NCBI GenBank assembly: GCA_033238645.1
Contig: BQXR01000010.1
Coordinates: 1 to 64,000 of the forward strand
Reading direction: 5' to 3'
Source: Thiomicrorhabdus sp033238645
GTDB taxonomy: Bacteria > Pseudomonadota > Gammaproteobacteria > Thiomicrospirales > Thiomicrospiraceae
Length of the DNA stretch: 64,000 bases
The translations under genes were made by a program, and so were the position numbers. Position 1 is the first letter of the stretch. Each line of letters opens with the position of its first letter. The notes beneath the pieces are model-generated. The model saw nothing but the letters and a program-made list of their open reading frames with translations. It was not told the DNA's origin and did not search any database. Positions 53,078 through 60,450 of the stretch are shown in pieces.

Positions 53078-54013
53078 TCACATTGAAGATTCTAATTTTA
53101 AGTAAGTACGATTCAGGTTTTGTTTGTGCCATGAATCATAGTGCTCAAGGTGTTTGAATTCAAGCCAGTCTTTGTTCTCTGAGACCGCCGTATCCACACC
53201 AGCCATATTTTCAGCTTTTTCTTTCATGGATTCATTCAGCTTTTTCAAATAGTCACCTGTTTCAGCATCGGCCTGTTTCCAATCAGAAACTTTACCGTGA
53301 CCAGGTACAATGAACTCGGCTGGTAATTGACGCATTAGCTGATAAGCCTCATTCCAGGTTATCGGATTAGACCAAGGGTGAACCCCTAGCATACGATCTA
53401 AATAAATGATGTCACCCGTAAACAAGACTTTTTGTTTTGGTAGCCATAGAGCACTATCGCCAGGAAAATGAGCATCACCATAGAAATTTAGATGCATTTC
53501 AACGCCGCCAATATTCAGTGTATTGGATTCTTTTTCCAATACCACGTCTGCGGTTTTCATTTTCACGCCCTTCAAGGCGGGAACTTTTTTGACCAAGCCC
53601 TCTACCTCTTGGTTAAACATCGATGACTGGATTTTAACACTGCCTTTGTAGGCATAGATTTTTGCACCGTGCTTGGAAAAATAATCATTGCCTAACCAGC
53701 GGTGGTCTTGGCTACCGATATTAATCACCGCCACAATAGGCTGGTCTTTAATGCCTTTGGCAATGGCCACCAGTTTTTTGGCAGCGGCATCACCCGAACC
53801 GGAGTCAACCAGTACCCAACCATCAGCTGTATCAATAAAACCAATATTATTGTTAAGTCCTAGGTTTTCAGGCGTACGGTCGGTAATTGGTCCGACATAA
53901 GCATAAACACCATCAGTCACCTTTTGAGCTTTGAAGTCCATGGCTTGAGTTGAAAAAGACACAACGGCCAAAGCAGTAGTTGCAACCAGTCCCAAGAAAG
54001 TACGTCTTTTCAT
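53078..54013 (-). CDS. Exported MBL-fold hydrolase with altered metal motif
   Basis: A 311-residue metallo-beta-lactamase-fold protein with a Tat-like or Sec signal (MKRRTFLGLVATTALAVVSF). The position of the HxHxDH motif reads NIGSQDHRWLGND, so the first two histidines are replaced. GDAHFPGD, FTGDIIY and PGHG are kept. Similar altered motifs occur in MBL proteins near sulfur-oxidation genes, by memory. ATG 54013 is chosen because AAGGAAAA precedes it; the frame continues upstream to 54043. Activity and substrate are unknown. Confidence 0.85.
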   Translation of the reverse strand: MKRRTFLGLVATTALAVVSFSTQAMDFKAQKVTDGVYAYVGPITDRTPENLGLNNNIGFIDTADGWVLVDSGSGDAAAKKLVAIAKGIKDQPIVAVINIGSQDHRWLGNDYFSKHGAKIYAYKGSVKIQSSMFNQEVEGLVKKVPALKGVKMKTADVVLEKESNTLNIGGVEMHLNFYGDAHFPGDSALWLPKQKVLFTGDIIYLDRMLGVHPWSNPITWNEAYQLMRQLPAEFIVPGHGKVSDWKQADAETGDYLKKLNESMKEKAENMAGVDTAVSENKDWLEFKHLEHYDSWHKQNLNRTYLKLESSM

Positions 54014-54058
54014 ATTCAATTTTCCTTTTGGTAAGTGCAACAAGTGATGAGTGTGCGC

Positions 54059-54703
54059 TTACGACAACCACTCGATAATCATCTTTTTATTTGGCATTCC
54101 GCCTGAATGAACAACTTGATCGTTAATGACGATGCCAGGAGTGCTCATAATGCCATAAGCAGCAATCTCAGTAATCTCTTCGATTTTAATGACCTTCACC
54201 TCTACCCCAAGTTCTTGAGCAGTAGACTCAATCAGCTTCATAGTATTTGTACAGGTTGCACAGCCTGTACCGAGAACTTTAATTTCAAGTGCGCCACTAC
54301 CATAGTAGCCAGTGGTAGAAGGCGAATCTTTACCACCACAACAAGGGGTTTCTTTTTCACTTATTGCTTCGAGTTCTGAACTACAACAGCCATCTTGAGG
54401 CTTAATTTCACCAGGCTGAGCAGTCGGACTACAACAACTTGTTGTTTCTTTAGCTTGTGCTTTTGGCTTTGTTCCACAAGCACCGCCAGGACAGCATTCA
54501 CCCGTTTTAGATAGCTTGCCGACCAATTCCGCAGGACACCAACCTGTAAAAGTAGCCTGAAACCCCATAAATGCAGGCAAAGTTGCCAACCACAGCCAGT
54601 TGAGAGTTAGTAAATTTGTTTGACCTGAAAAATGTGCCAAACCAATGCCAATCAAAATCATTGCTGTCATTAAACGAATCATTAAATTGTCTTTCATTAT
54701 CAT
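54059..54703 (-). CDS. DUF2892 membrane anchor fused to Cys-rich linker and thioredoxin-like domain
   Basis: A 214-residue fusion. Residues 1 to about 60 have two spans of the YgaP/DUF2892 type (MIRLMTAMILIGIGLAHFSG; LWLATLPAFMGFQATFTGWCPA). The middle contains four Cys clusters (ECCPGGACG, SCCSP, GCCSS, CCGGK). The C-terminus is a small thioredoxin-like domain, EIKVLGTGCATCTNTMKLIE and STPGIVINDQVV, with active-site CATC. It sits 15 bp after the DUF318 permease gene, so a role in metalloid binding or reduction for that permease is plausible. Confidence 0.88.
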   Translation of the reverse strand: MIMKDNLMIRLMTAMILIGIGLAHFSGQTNLLTLNWLWLATLPAFMGFQATFTGWCPAELVGKLSKTGECCPGGACGTKPKAQAKETTSCCSPTAQPGEIKPQDGCCSSELEAISEKETPCCGGKDSPSTTGYYGSGALEIKVLGTGCATCTNTMKLIESTAQELGVEVKVIKIEEITEIAAYGIMSTPGIVINDQVVHSGGMPNKKMIIEWLS

Positions 54704-54718
54704 TTCCCCTTGAAAGAT

Positions 54719-55681
54719 TTATGAATATAAAAAATTAAATAAATAGCCTACTAAGATAAACGCAACAGTTAATACGCCAACAAACACTGCCAATGCTGGC
54801 CAACGAATCACTTTACGAAGAATTAACAATTCAGGTAATGATAAAGCAGCAATACTCATCATCAAAGCAAGGCTCGTTCCTAGTGGAACACCTTTACCCA
54901 GCATCGCTTCGATAAAAGGAATTACACCTGTTGCATTTGAATAGAGAGGCACACCGACTACTACTGCCGCTGGTACACTCCACCAGCTAGACGAATCACT
55001 TAAATAGGTAGTGACCCAAGCTTCAGGCACGAACCCGTGAAAAGCAGCACCTAAAGCAATCCCAATGAAAATCCAATACCAGATGCGTTTTACAATGACT
55101 TTGACTTCATTCCAAGCAAAATCATGACGCTTGGAAAAACTCCCTGTATGAGCTTGCTGTTCTTGTTGCTGACGCATTTTAATATCCCAGACGTAGGACT
55201 CTACCCAGCGCTCAGGTTTAAACCATTCCATAATGATAGAACCAAAATATGCTACTGTGATTCCAGCCAAAACATATAACAAGGCCACTTCCCATCCTAA
55301 TAGAGTGGCCAAAAGTATTACTGCAACCTCATTAATCATAGGGCTGGCGATAAGAAAGGCAAAAGTAATCCCCAAAGGAATTCGTGCTTCAACAAATCCG
55401 ATAAACAGAGGCACAGAAGAACAAGAGCAAAAGGGTGTCACGCCGCCTAAAGTAATGGCTAAAGACCTAGCCTGCCATTTTGGGCGACCAGCCACGATTT
55501 GGCGAACTCTTTCAGTAGAAATAAACGCGCGTAACAGTCCCATGACATAAATAATGACGACCAGTAAGAAAAATATCTTTATGGTATCCATTATAAAAAA
55601 CTGAATGGCCGTGCCTAAGTGGCTCTGAGAGCTTAACTCTAAAAGATCAAACGCAACCCAATTACCGATTTGCTCAAACAT
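54719..55681 (-). CDS. DUF318-family permease (ArsP-like)
   Basis: A 320-residue, about eight-span membrane protein. The signature TPFCSCSSVPLFIGFV with its Cys pair and a second repeat GVPLYSNATGVIPFIEA are characteristic. Family members such as ArsP export trivalent organoarsenicals; others are only labelled permease. Context (arsR-type operator upstream, Cys-rich thioredoxin fusion downstream) supports a metalloid role. Confidence 0.88.
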   Translation of the reverse strand: MFEQIGNWVAFDLLELSSQSHLGTAIQFFIMDTIKIFFLLVVIIYVMGLLRAFISTERVRQIVAGRPKWQARSLAITLGGVTPFCSCSSVPLFIGFVEARIPLGITFAFLIASPMINEVAVILLATLLGWEVALLYVLAGITVAYFGSIIMEWFKPERWVESYVWDIKMRQQQEQQAHTGSFSKRHDFAWNEVKVIVKRIWYWIFIGIALGAAFHGFVPEAWVTTYLSDSSSWWSVPAAVVVGVPLYSNATGVIPFIEAMLGKGVPLGTSLALMMSIAALSLPELLILRKVIRWPALAVFVGVLTVAFILVGYLFNFLYS

Positions 55682-55718
55682 AGATACTCCATGGAAAAAT
55701 AAGAATTGAAACCATTAT

Positions 55719-55739
55719 ATCCGCATAAGCGGATTAATC
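55719..55739. promoter_or_regulatory. Probable ArsR operator before the DUF318 permease operon
   Basis: Perfect dyad ATCCGC-ATAA-GCGGAT (55719-55734) followed by TAATC, 38 bp upstream of the permease start. It shares CGGATTAATC and the CGCATA half with the site upstream of arsR. Confidence 0.7.
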
Positions 55740-55740
55740 A

Positions 55741-56127
55741 AAATATTTTTTAGAGTTGTATATAAGAAATGACTTGGATACCGTTCCAAGAATGGATGCT
55801 TACTGAAGTAATTGATGGGGAATTTAAAATCGTAAAAGGTGGTTCTAATAGTACAATAAAACACTGTGAATCTAAACGTTAATACTCAGAGAAGAGGTTT
55901 TAGCTTCCTTTGGTAGCTCGAAGTATAAGAAGAGTCTCCATTGAGTTGGAGAATATCGTTTACAAAACCCGAATTGGCCAGTTAGAGGCGAATAATTAAC
56001 CTTTGTGTACGAAATGGTGTTGCCATTCCAGCTATCTTAAACAGCCTGAGCTGCTTATTTTATATTCGTTTTGTACAACCCTATGTATTAAGGCTGTGAT
56101 TTATATGAGACCTTTTCATCTTTTTAA
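55741..56127. other. Gene-free 387-bp stretch, right flank of the island
   Basis: It contains a 36-codon frame on the + strand (ATG 55769, MTWIPFQEWMLTEVIDGEFK to ESKR) that looks like the tail of a longer protein, possibly a transposase remnant, but I cannot identify it. Nothing else is supported. Confidence 0.4.
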
Positions 56128-56802
56128 TTAGTCAATCTCTCTGCGACTGATCAACTGACTAATTGCTGTCTGCCATGATTTGGATAAGGCGGGATGATTA
56201 ACCACTGCTTGCAGTGATGACCAATACTGATCTGTTTGGTGAAACTGCTTCGCTAAAAAGAGTGCTTCTATGCTAATTTTGTAAGGTGTTTTAGCCTGAT
56301 CATCATCTCGAGTTAACCAAGTAACAGGTAAGTCCGCTTTAAGCTCGCCTTCCGCCAAGACTCGACAGTAAAATCCAACCCGTCCACTCTCTGAATAGGT
56401 CTTTAAAAAATCTGTTGCTGACCAGTCACCCAGACTCTCTGCCTGTGCGCCTAATTTCCAACAAGGTGAACGAGGTTGAGTCACTTCCAACAGAACATTA
56501 CCAATTTGGAAACGATCCCCCAAACAAACTTGACTTTCATCCAAGCCAGAAATTGTCAGGTTTTCACCTAAAAAGCCAAATGGTTGTCCAATTTTAAAAA
56601 GATCGTAGCTACTTTCAGGCATTACAAAAACAGCTTTATCTTCACCACCATGGTTTTTGCGATCCGCTTGCTCATCTCCTGCTAAACCTTGTTTTCCAAC
56701 AGAGACCACTTCAGCAACAGCCTGTTTATGCAAACCGCTTAAAGTACCGTCTCGCCAAGGTTGAGCTTGGATTTTCCCAATATTTACTGATACCAACTTC
56801 AT
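56128..56802 (-). CDS. MOSC-domain protein (YiiM-like)
   Basis: A 224-residue protein of the molybdenum-cofactor sulfurase C-terminal family: GLAGDEQADRKNHGGEDKAV, FGENL-equivalent FLGENLTISGLDE, VTQPRSPCWKLGAQ with the conserved Cys, and a C-terminal helical 3-alpha part as in YiiM. YiiM detoxifies N-hydroxylated bases with molybdenum cofactor. The substrate here is untested. Confidence 0.9.
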   Translation of the reverse strand: MKLVSVNIGKIQAQPWRDGTLSGLHKQAVAEVVSVGKQGLAGDEQADRKNHGGEDKAVFVMPESSYDLFKIGQPFGFLGENLTISGLDESQVCLGDRFQIGNVLLEVTQPRSPCWKLGAQAESLGDWSATDFLKTYSESGRVGFYCRVLAEGELKADLPVTWLTRDDDQAKTPYKISIEALFLAKQFHQTDQYWSSLQAVVNHPALSKSWQTAISQLISRREID

Positions 56803-56837
56803 GACAAAACCTTTTAAATCAACTTTTTAGGAGGCTA

Positions 56838-56854
56838 CCCCCCCAGCTCAAAAT
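56838..56854 (+). repeat. Poly-C polar motif copy (variant), intergenic
   Basis: Seven C followed by AGCTCAAAAT on the + strand, between two leftward genes. One base differs from the core (AGCT for TGCT). Confidence 0.65.
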
Positions 56855-56886
56855 CTACAACAACTATTTAATCGCTAAGAAAAACC

Positions 56887-57654
56887 CTAGATAACTACCT
56901 GTAAATGCTCATAAAAAATAAACAGCCCCATTAAGACCAAAAAGATGGCGAACCCCTGTTTTAGATGCGTTTGGTTTACTTCACTGCTTAATTTATGACC
57001 TAACCAACCACCTAAAATACCAATAATAGAGAAGATAAAAATAATGTACCAATCAACGCTTAAATTCAGTGCATCCAATACCGTTAAATAGCCTAAAAAA
57101 CCTGCAAAGGATTTAAAGGCAATAATGACCAAACTGGTTCCAACGGCAAGTCTCATTGATAAACCACCCAGTAGAACAAGTGCTGGAATGATTAAAAAGC
57201 CACCCCCTACACCTACAATTCCTGTTATAAAACCGACAACTAATCCATCAGCCATTATCTTGTGAATTGCACGTTCAGAACGCTCTTTATCTGCACCCAC
57301 CAAATTAACAGGCTTAAACATTAAGTAAGAGGCAATCAATAGTAGTGCAGCAAAAATCAACATCTGAACGGAATCACTGATAAAGTGTGCCACCCTAGCA
57401 CCCGCAATAGCCCCTGCCATTCCTGGAATTCCAAACAAAAATACCGTTCGCCATTTAACTTGGTTTTGACGTGCATAAGGGATGGCAGCAAAAACACTGA
57501 TCACACCCACAATCATCAAAGAGCCTGCAATAGCAACCTTTACCTCTTGACCCACCAGATAAGTCAGTACTGGCACGGTTAAAATAGAACCACCTGAGCC
57601 AAGCAGCCCCAAAGTAACCCCAATTAACAGTGCGCCAATCCAAGCTAAGATCAT
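56887..57654 (-). CDS. TauE/SafE-family sulfite or organosulfonate exporter
   Basis: A 255-residue membrane protein with about eight spans in two repeats (GVTLGLLGSGGSILTVPVLTYLVG; GFITGIVGVGGGFLIIPALVLLGG). The paired G-G-S/G-F-L motifs are typical of TauE/SafE. The substrate may be sulfite or sulfoacetate, unproven. The start overlaps the trmA stop by 4 bp, indicating translational coupling. Confidence 0.9.
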   Translation of the reverse strand: MILAWIGALLIGVTLGLLGSGGSILTVPVLTYLVGQEVKVAIAGSLMIVGVISVFAAIPYARQNQVKWRTVFLFGIPGMAGAIAGARVAHFISDSVQMLIFAALLLIASYLMFKPVNLVGADKERSERAIHKIMADGLVVGFITGIVGVGGGFLIIPALVLLGGLSMRLAVGTSLVIIAFKSFAGFLGYLTVLDALNLSVDWYIIFIFSIIGILGGWLGHKLSSEVNQTHLKQGFAIFLVLMGLFIFYEHLQVVI

Positions 57655-58739
57655 ATAATTTTTCTTTTTAAGAAAACACCGCTCTCAATATGATGTGTAT
57701 AGGGGAATTGATCAAACAGGGCTGATTCAATAATCTCATGAGTCTTCTCTATCGTAATCAAATCTCTAGCCAGTGTTTCTGGATTACATGAGATATAGAT
57801 AATTCGATCAAACTCACTGACCATTCTGCGCGTTAAATCATCTAGGCCTGAACGAGGTGGATCAACAAAGATTGTACTGAAGTTATAGGTTTTTAGATCG
57901 ACATCTTTCATTCGAAAAAACTCTTGACCTTGTAGCGCTTGAGAGATCTCTTCAGCCGCCATTTTAACTACTGTTAAATTTTTAACCTCATTCGCTTTAA
58001 TATTAAACTGTGCTGATTTAACCGATGTTTTTGATATCTCAGTTGCTAAAACTTGACCATAATATTCAGACAGCGCAATCGAGAAGTTACCATTTCCGCA
58101 ATAAAGTTCAACCAAATCACCCGTTGCATCCTGTGAAACCTTTCTTGCCCAGTGCAGCATCTTTTGCGCAACTACAGCATTGGGCTGAGTAAATGAGTTC
58201 TCAACCTGCTGAAAGGTGAAACACCGATTATCTACGTTTAGCTTCTCAACTACATAATCCTGCTCTAATAAAATTTTCTGCTTACGGGCACGACCAATAA
58301 TATGAGTGATTGGTAGCATCTCTTTCAGACGGTTTGCTGCTTCCAACCAGTCTTGATCCCCTTCTATCGCTCGACGATAGATCAAGGTCACCAGCATCTG
58401 TCCACTTAACGTGGATAGAAAATCTATTTGGAACAGTCTCTGCCTTAGGACGGCATTAGCGACGATCTCGGCCATTAACTGAGGCATTAGCTCTTCAATC
58501 GCCTTACTTGCCATAGGACAGTGCTTAATCTTTACCTTCTCTTTGGTCTCTTGATTAAACATAATGTAATCAGACTCATCACCCTCATGCCAAATACGAA
58601 ACTCTGCTCTAGCACGATAGTTTGCCGGATTAGAAGCAAACACCGTTAGGTGGTGAAGAGAAGGAATCAAAGCTTGTAGACGTTGAGTTTTCTCATCTAA
58701 CTGAGCTTGATATTGTTCGGGAAAAACTTGGCAGAGCAT
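57651..58739 (-). CDS. trmA: tRNA m5U54 methyltransferase TrmA
   Basis: Makes ribothymidine 54 in tRNA with SAM (362 residues). It has a substrate-recognition N-terminal region (RAEFRIWHEGDESDYIMFN), SAM motif LVELYCGNGNFSIALS, FVDPPRSGLD, and catalytic Cys in YISCNPETLARDL. Length matches the E. coli enzyme (366). It lacks the TRAM domain and Fe-S cysteines of RlmD/RlmC-type paralogues. Confidence 0.96.
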   Translation of the reverse strand: MLCQVFPEQYQAQLDEKTQRLQALIPSLHHLTVFASNPANYRARAEFRIWHEGDESDYIMFNQETKEKVKIKHCPMASKAIEELMPQLMAEIVANAVLRQRLFQIDFLSTLSGQMLVTLIYRRAIEGDQDWLEAANRLKEMLPITHIIGRARKQKILLEQDYVVEKLNVDNRCFTFQQVENSFTQPNAVVAQKMLHWARKVSQDATGDLVELYCGNGNFSIALSEYYGQVLATEISKTSVKSAQFNIKANEVKNLTVVKMAAEEISQALQGQEFFRMKDVDLKTYNFSTIFVDPPRSGLDDLTRRMVSEFDRIIYISCNPETLARDLITIEKTHEIIESALFDQFPYTHHIESGVFLKRKII

Positions 58740-59018
58740 TTAAACCATCCAGCATAAAATTGATATTAACAGTGAGTGCTTTTTATTGGCGCACTCTAAG
58801 CCGTGCATTATACCAACTCTACAACTTAATATCAGATTGCGAATCAACAGACCCTCATGCACTTTTAATACTTTAGCGTCTATATTTCAAAGACTTAATA
58901 CCCATTAAATATTTTAGCTTCAAATCTTATAAATTCACCATCAGTTTTAAGTATACTGTCTACAGGAATACTAAGCTAACTGCCTTTTATACCAATTAAA
59001 CGGGTTAAATTATCTACT

Positions 59019-60263
59019 ATGAATAATGATGCTTTTCTAATTATCGAAGATCAAAAATCGATGTCGCTGTTACTGCAAAATGAACTGCAGAAACTCACTA
59101 AACTGCCTGTTCATATTTGCCACACGCTAGCAGATGCCAAAGCTTTATTAGAGAGTAACGTTACTATTGTTGCCTGCTTAAGTGATTTAACCCTGCCTGA
59201 TGCCAGCCAAGGAGAAGCTGTAGAGCTTCTACAAAGCATGCATATTACAACGGTTGTTCTCACCGCTTCTTATAGCGAGAAAACACGACAGGCGATGTTT
59301 AAGCAAAAAGTCGCTGACTACGTTATCAAAGATGGACCATCCTCTATTCGCTATGCCGTTCAAACGGCTTATAAGCTCTATAAAAATAGAGATAGGCAAG
59401 TCTTTATTCTTAACGCAGGTTCAAAAGAGGTTCCTAAGTTACTGGGGCTACTGCGTATCCATCGCTACCCTGTATCACTCTTTGATAGCTTTCATGAGCT
59501 GGAGCAAGAGCTCGATAAGTCAACACCCGACCTGATTTTACTGGATAGTGCAGATCTTTTTGAGGGTCATGAAATCTATAGTTTCGTAAACACTGTTCGT
59601 CAAAGATACTCTGCCAATCAGCTGCCCTTAATGGCCTGTGAAACCAGCGCACATATTTCATCAGCCATTAAATTAATGAAATATGGTGTCAATGATTTTT
59701 TCAACACAGGCTTTACCGCTGAAGAATTTTACGCACGAATCAACCAAAATATTGAACAGGCAGAAGCCTTTAGACAGATTGAACACATCTCTCAAACAGA
59801 TGCACTCACGGGTATCTACAACCGTAGATACTTCTTTGAACAAGGTAGCGCTCTTTTTAACCAATTGAAAGAGAGTCAAAAGTACTTTTTTGCCATTATG
59901 GCGGATATCGATCACTTTAAGTTGGTCAATGATAACCACGGGCATCAAAAGGGTGATGAGGCCATCATCTTCACTGCGCAGCTGATCCAAAAAACGTTTG
60001 CTGATTCAATTGTTGCCCGCTTTGGTGGTGAGGAGTTTTGTGTTTTTGGCGAAGTCGCTGATGCCGCTGAAGTTGAAGCGCTATGTGAAACATTGCGAGA
60101 GAATATTCAAGACCAATCAGAGTCTGAGACGGGTATTAAGTTCACCATCAGCTTGGGACTTACCTACTCTGGGAGTAACTTAGACGATGCCATCTCCAAA
60201 TCTGACATTGCACTCTATCGTTCAAAAGAGTCTGGTAGAAATATGCTCTCTATTGGCTTCTAA
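59019..60263 (+). CDS. Diguanylate cyclase with two receiver domains (PleD-like)
   Basis: A 414-residue protein. The first receiver (FLIIEDQKSMSLLLQNEL, acceptor Asp in CLSDLTLPD) is followed by a second receiver-like domain (VFILNAGSKEVPKLLGLLR, LILLDSADLFEG), then GGDEF: TDALTGIYNRRYFFEQ, DIDHFKLVNDNHGHQKGD, active site ARFGGEEFCVFG. It should make c-di-GMP when phosphorylated. A terminator follows at 60313. Confidence 0.93.
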   Translation: MNNDAFLIIEDQKSMSLLLQNELQKLTKLPVHICHTLADAKALLESNVTIVACLSDLTLPDASQGEAVELLQSMHITTVVLTASYSEKTRQAMFKQKVADYVIKDGPSSIRYAVQTAYKLYKNRDRQVFILNAGSKEVPKLLGLLRIHRYPVSLFDSFHELEQELDKSTPDLILLDSADLFEGHEIYSFVNTVRQRYSANQLPLMACETSAHISSAIKLMKYGVNDFFNTGFTAEEFYARINQNIEQAEAFRQIEHISQTDALTGIYNRRYFFEQGSALFNQLKESQKYFFAIMADIDHFKLVNDNHGHQKGDEAIIFTAQLIQKTFADSIVARFGGEEFCVFGEVADAAEVEALCETLRENIQDQSESETGIKFTISLGLTYSGSNLDDAISKSDIALYRSKESGRNMLSIGF

Positions 60264-60312
60264 CAAAACACCCTTCATGTAAAAACCACATTTCTTTACA
60301 CAGACCTTTAAT

Positions 60313-60337
60313 AGCCCGAATCTTATCGGGCTTTTTT
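60313..60337 (+). terminator. Rho-independent terminator after the REC-REC-GGDEF gene
   Basis: AGCCCGA (60313-60319), six-base loop, TCGGGCT (60326-60332), then a run of T to 60337. Confidence 0.93.
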
Positions 60338-60450
60338 ATATGCTCAATAAAAGAGTTCCAATTCAACACCACAACACACGTTTCTTTAACACCTATTAAC
60401 AACAATCGGTTAAAATATTGGGTTAACCATTTAAAAATGATGAATCTGCA

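Larger units (their letters stand above)
44254..56127. other. Putative acquired metal-resistance island at ttcA
   Basis: The segment from the ttcA remnant to just before the MOSC gene carries a foreign-looking ttcA, broken gene fragments, merRTPA and two arsenic gene sets, with three gene-poor gaps of 390-900 bp. The poly-C motif common elsewhere is absent. I see no integrase, transposase or flanking direct repeat, so the boundaries and the transfer mechanism are unproven. The left junction at about 44786 is well supported; the right one is a guess. Confidence 0.5.

Noticed and set aside
46611..56127. Integrase, transposase or att sites for the island
   Set aside because: I searched both strands by eye and saw no recombinase gene and no flanking direct repeat. 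The island call rests on gene content and the ttcA junction only.
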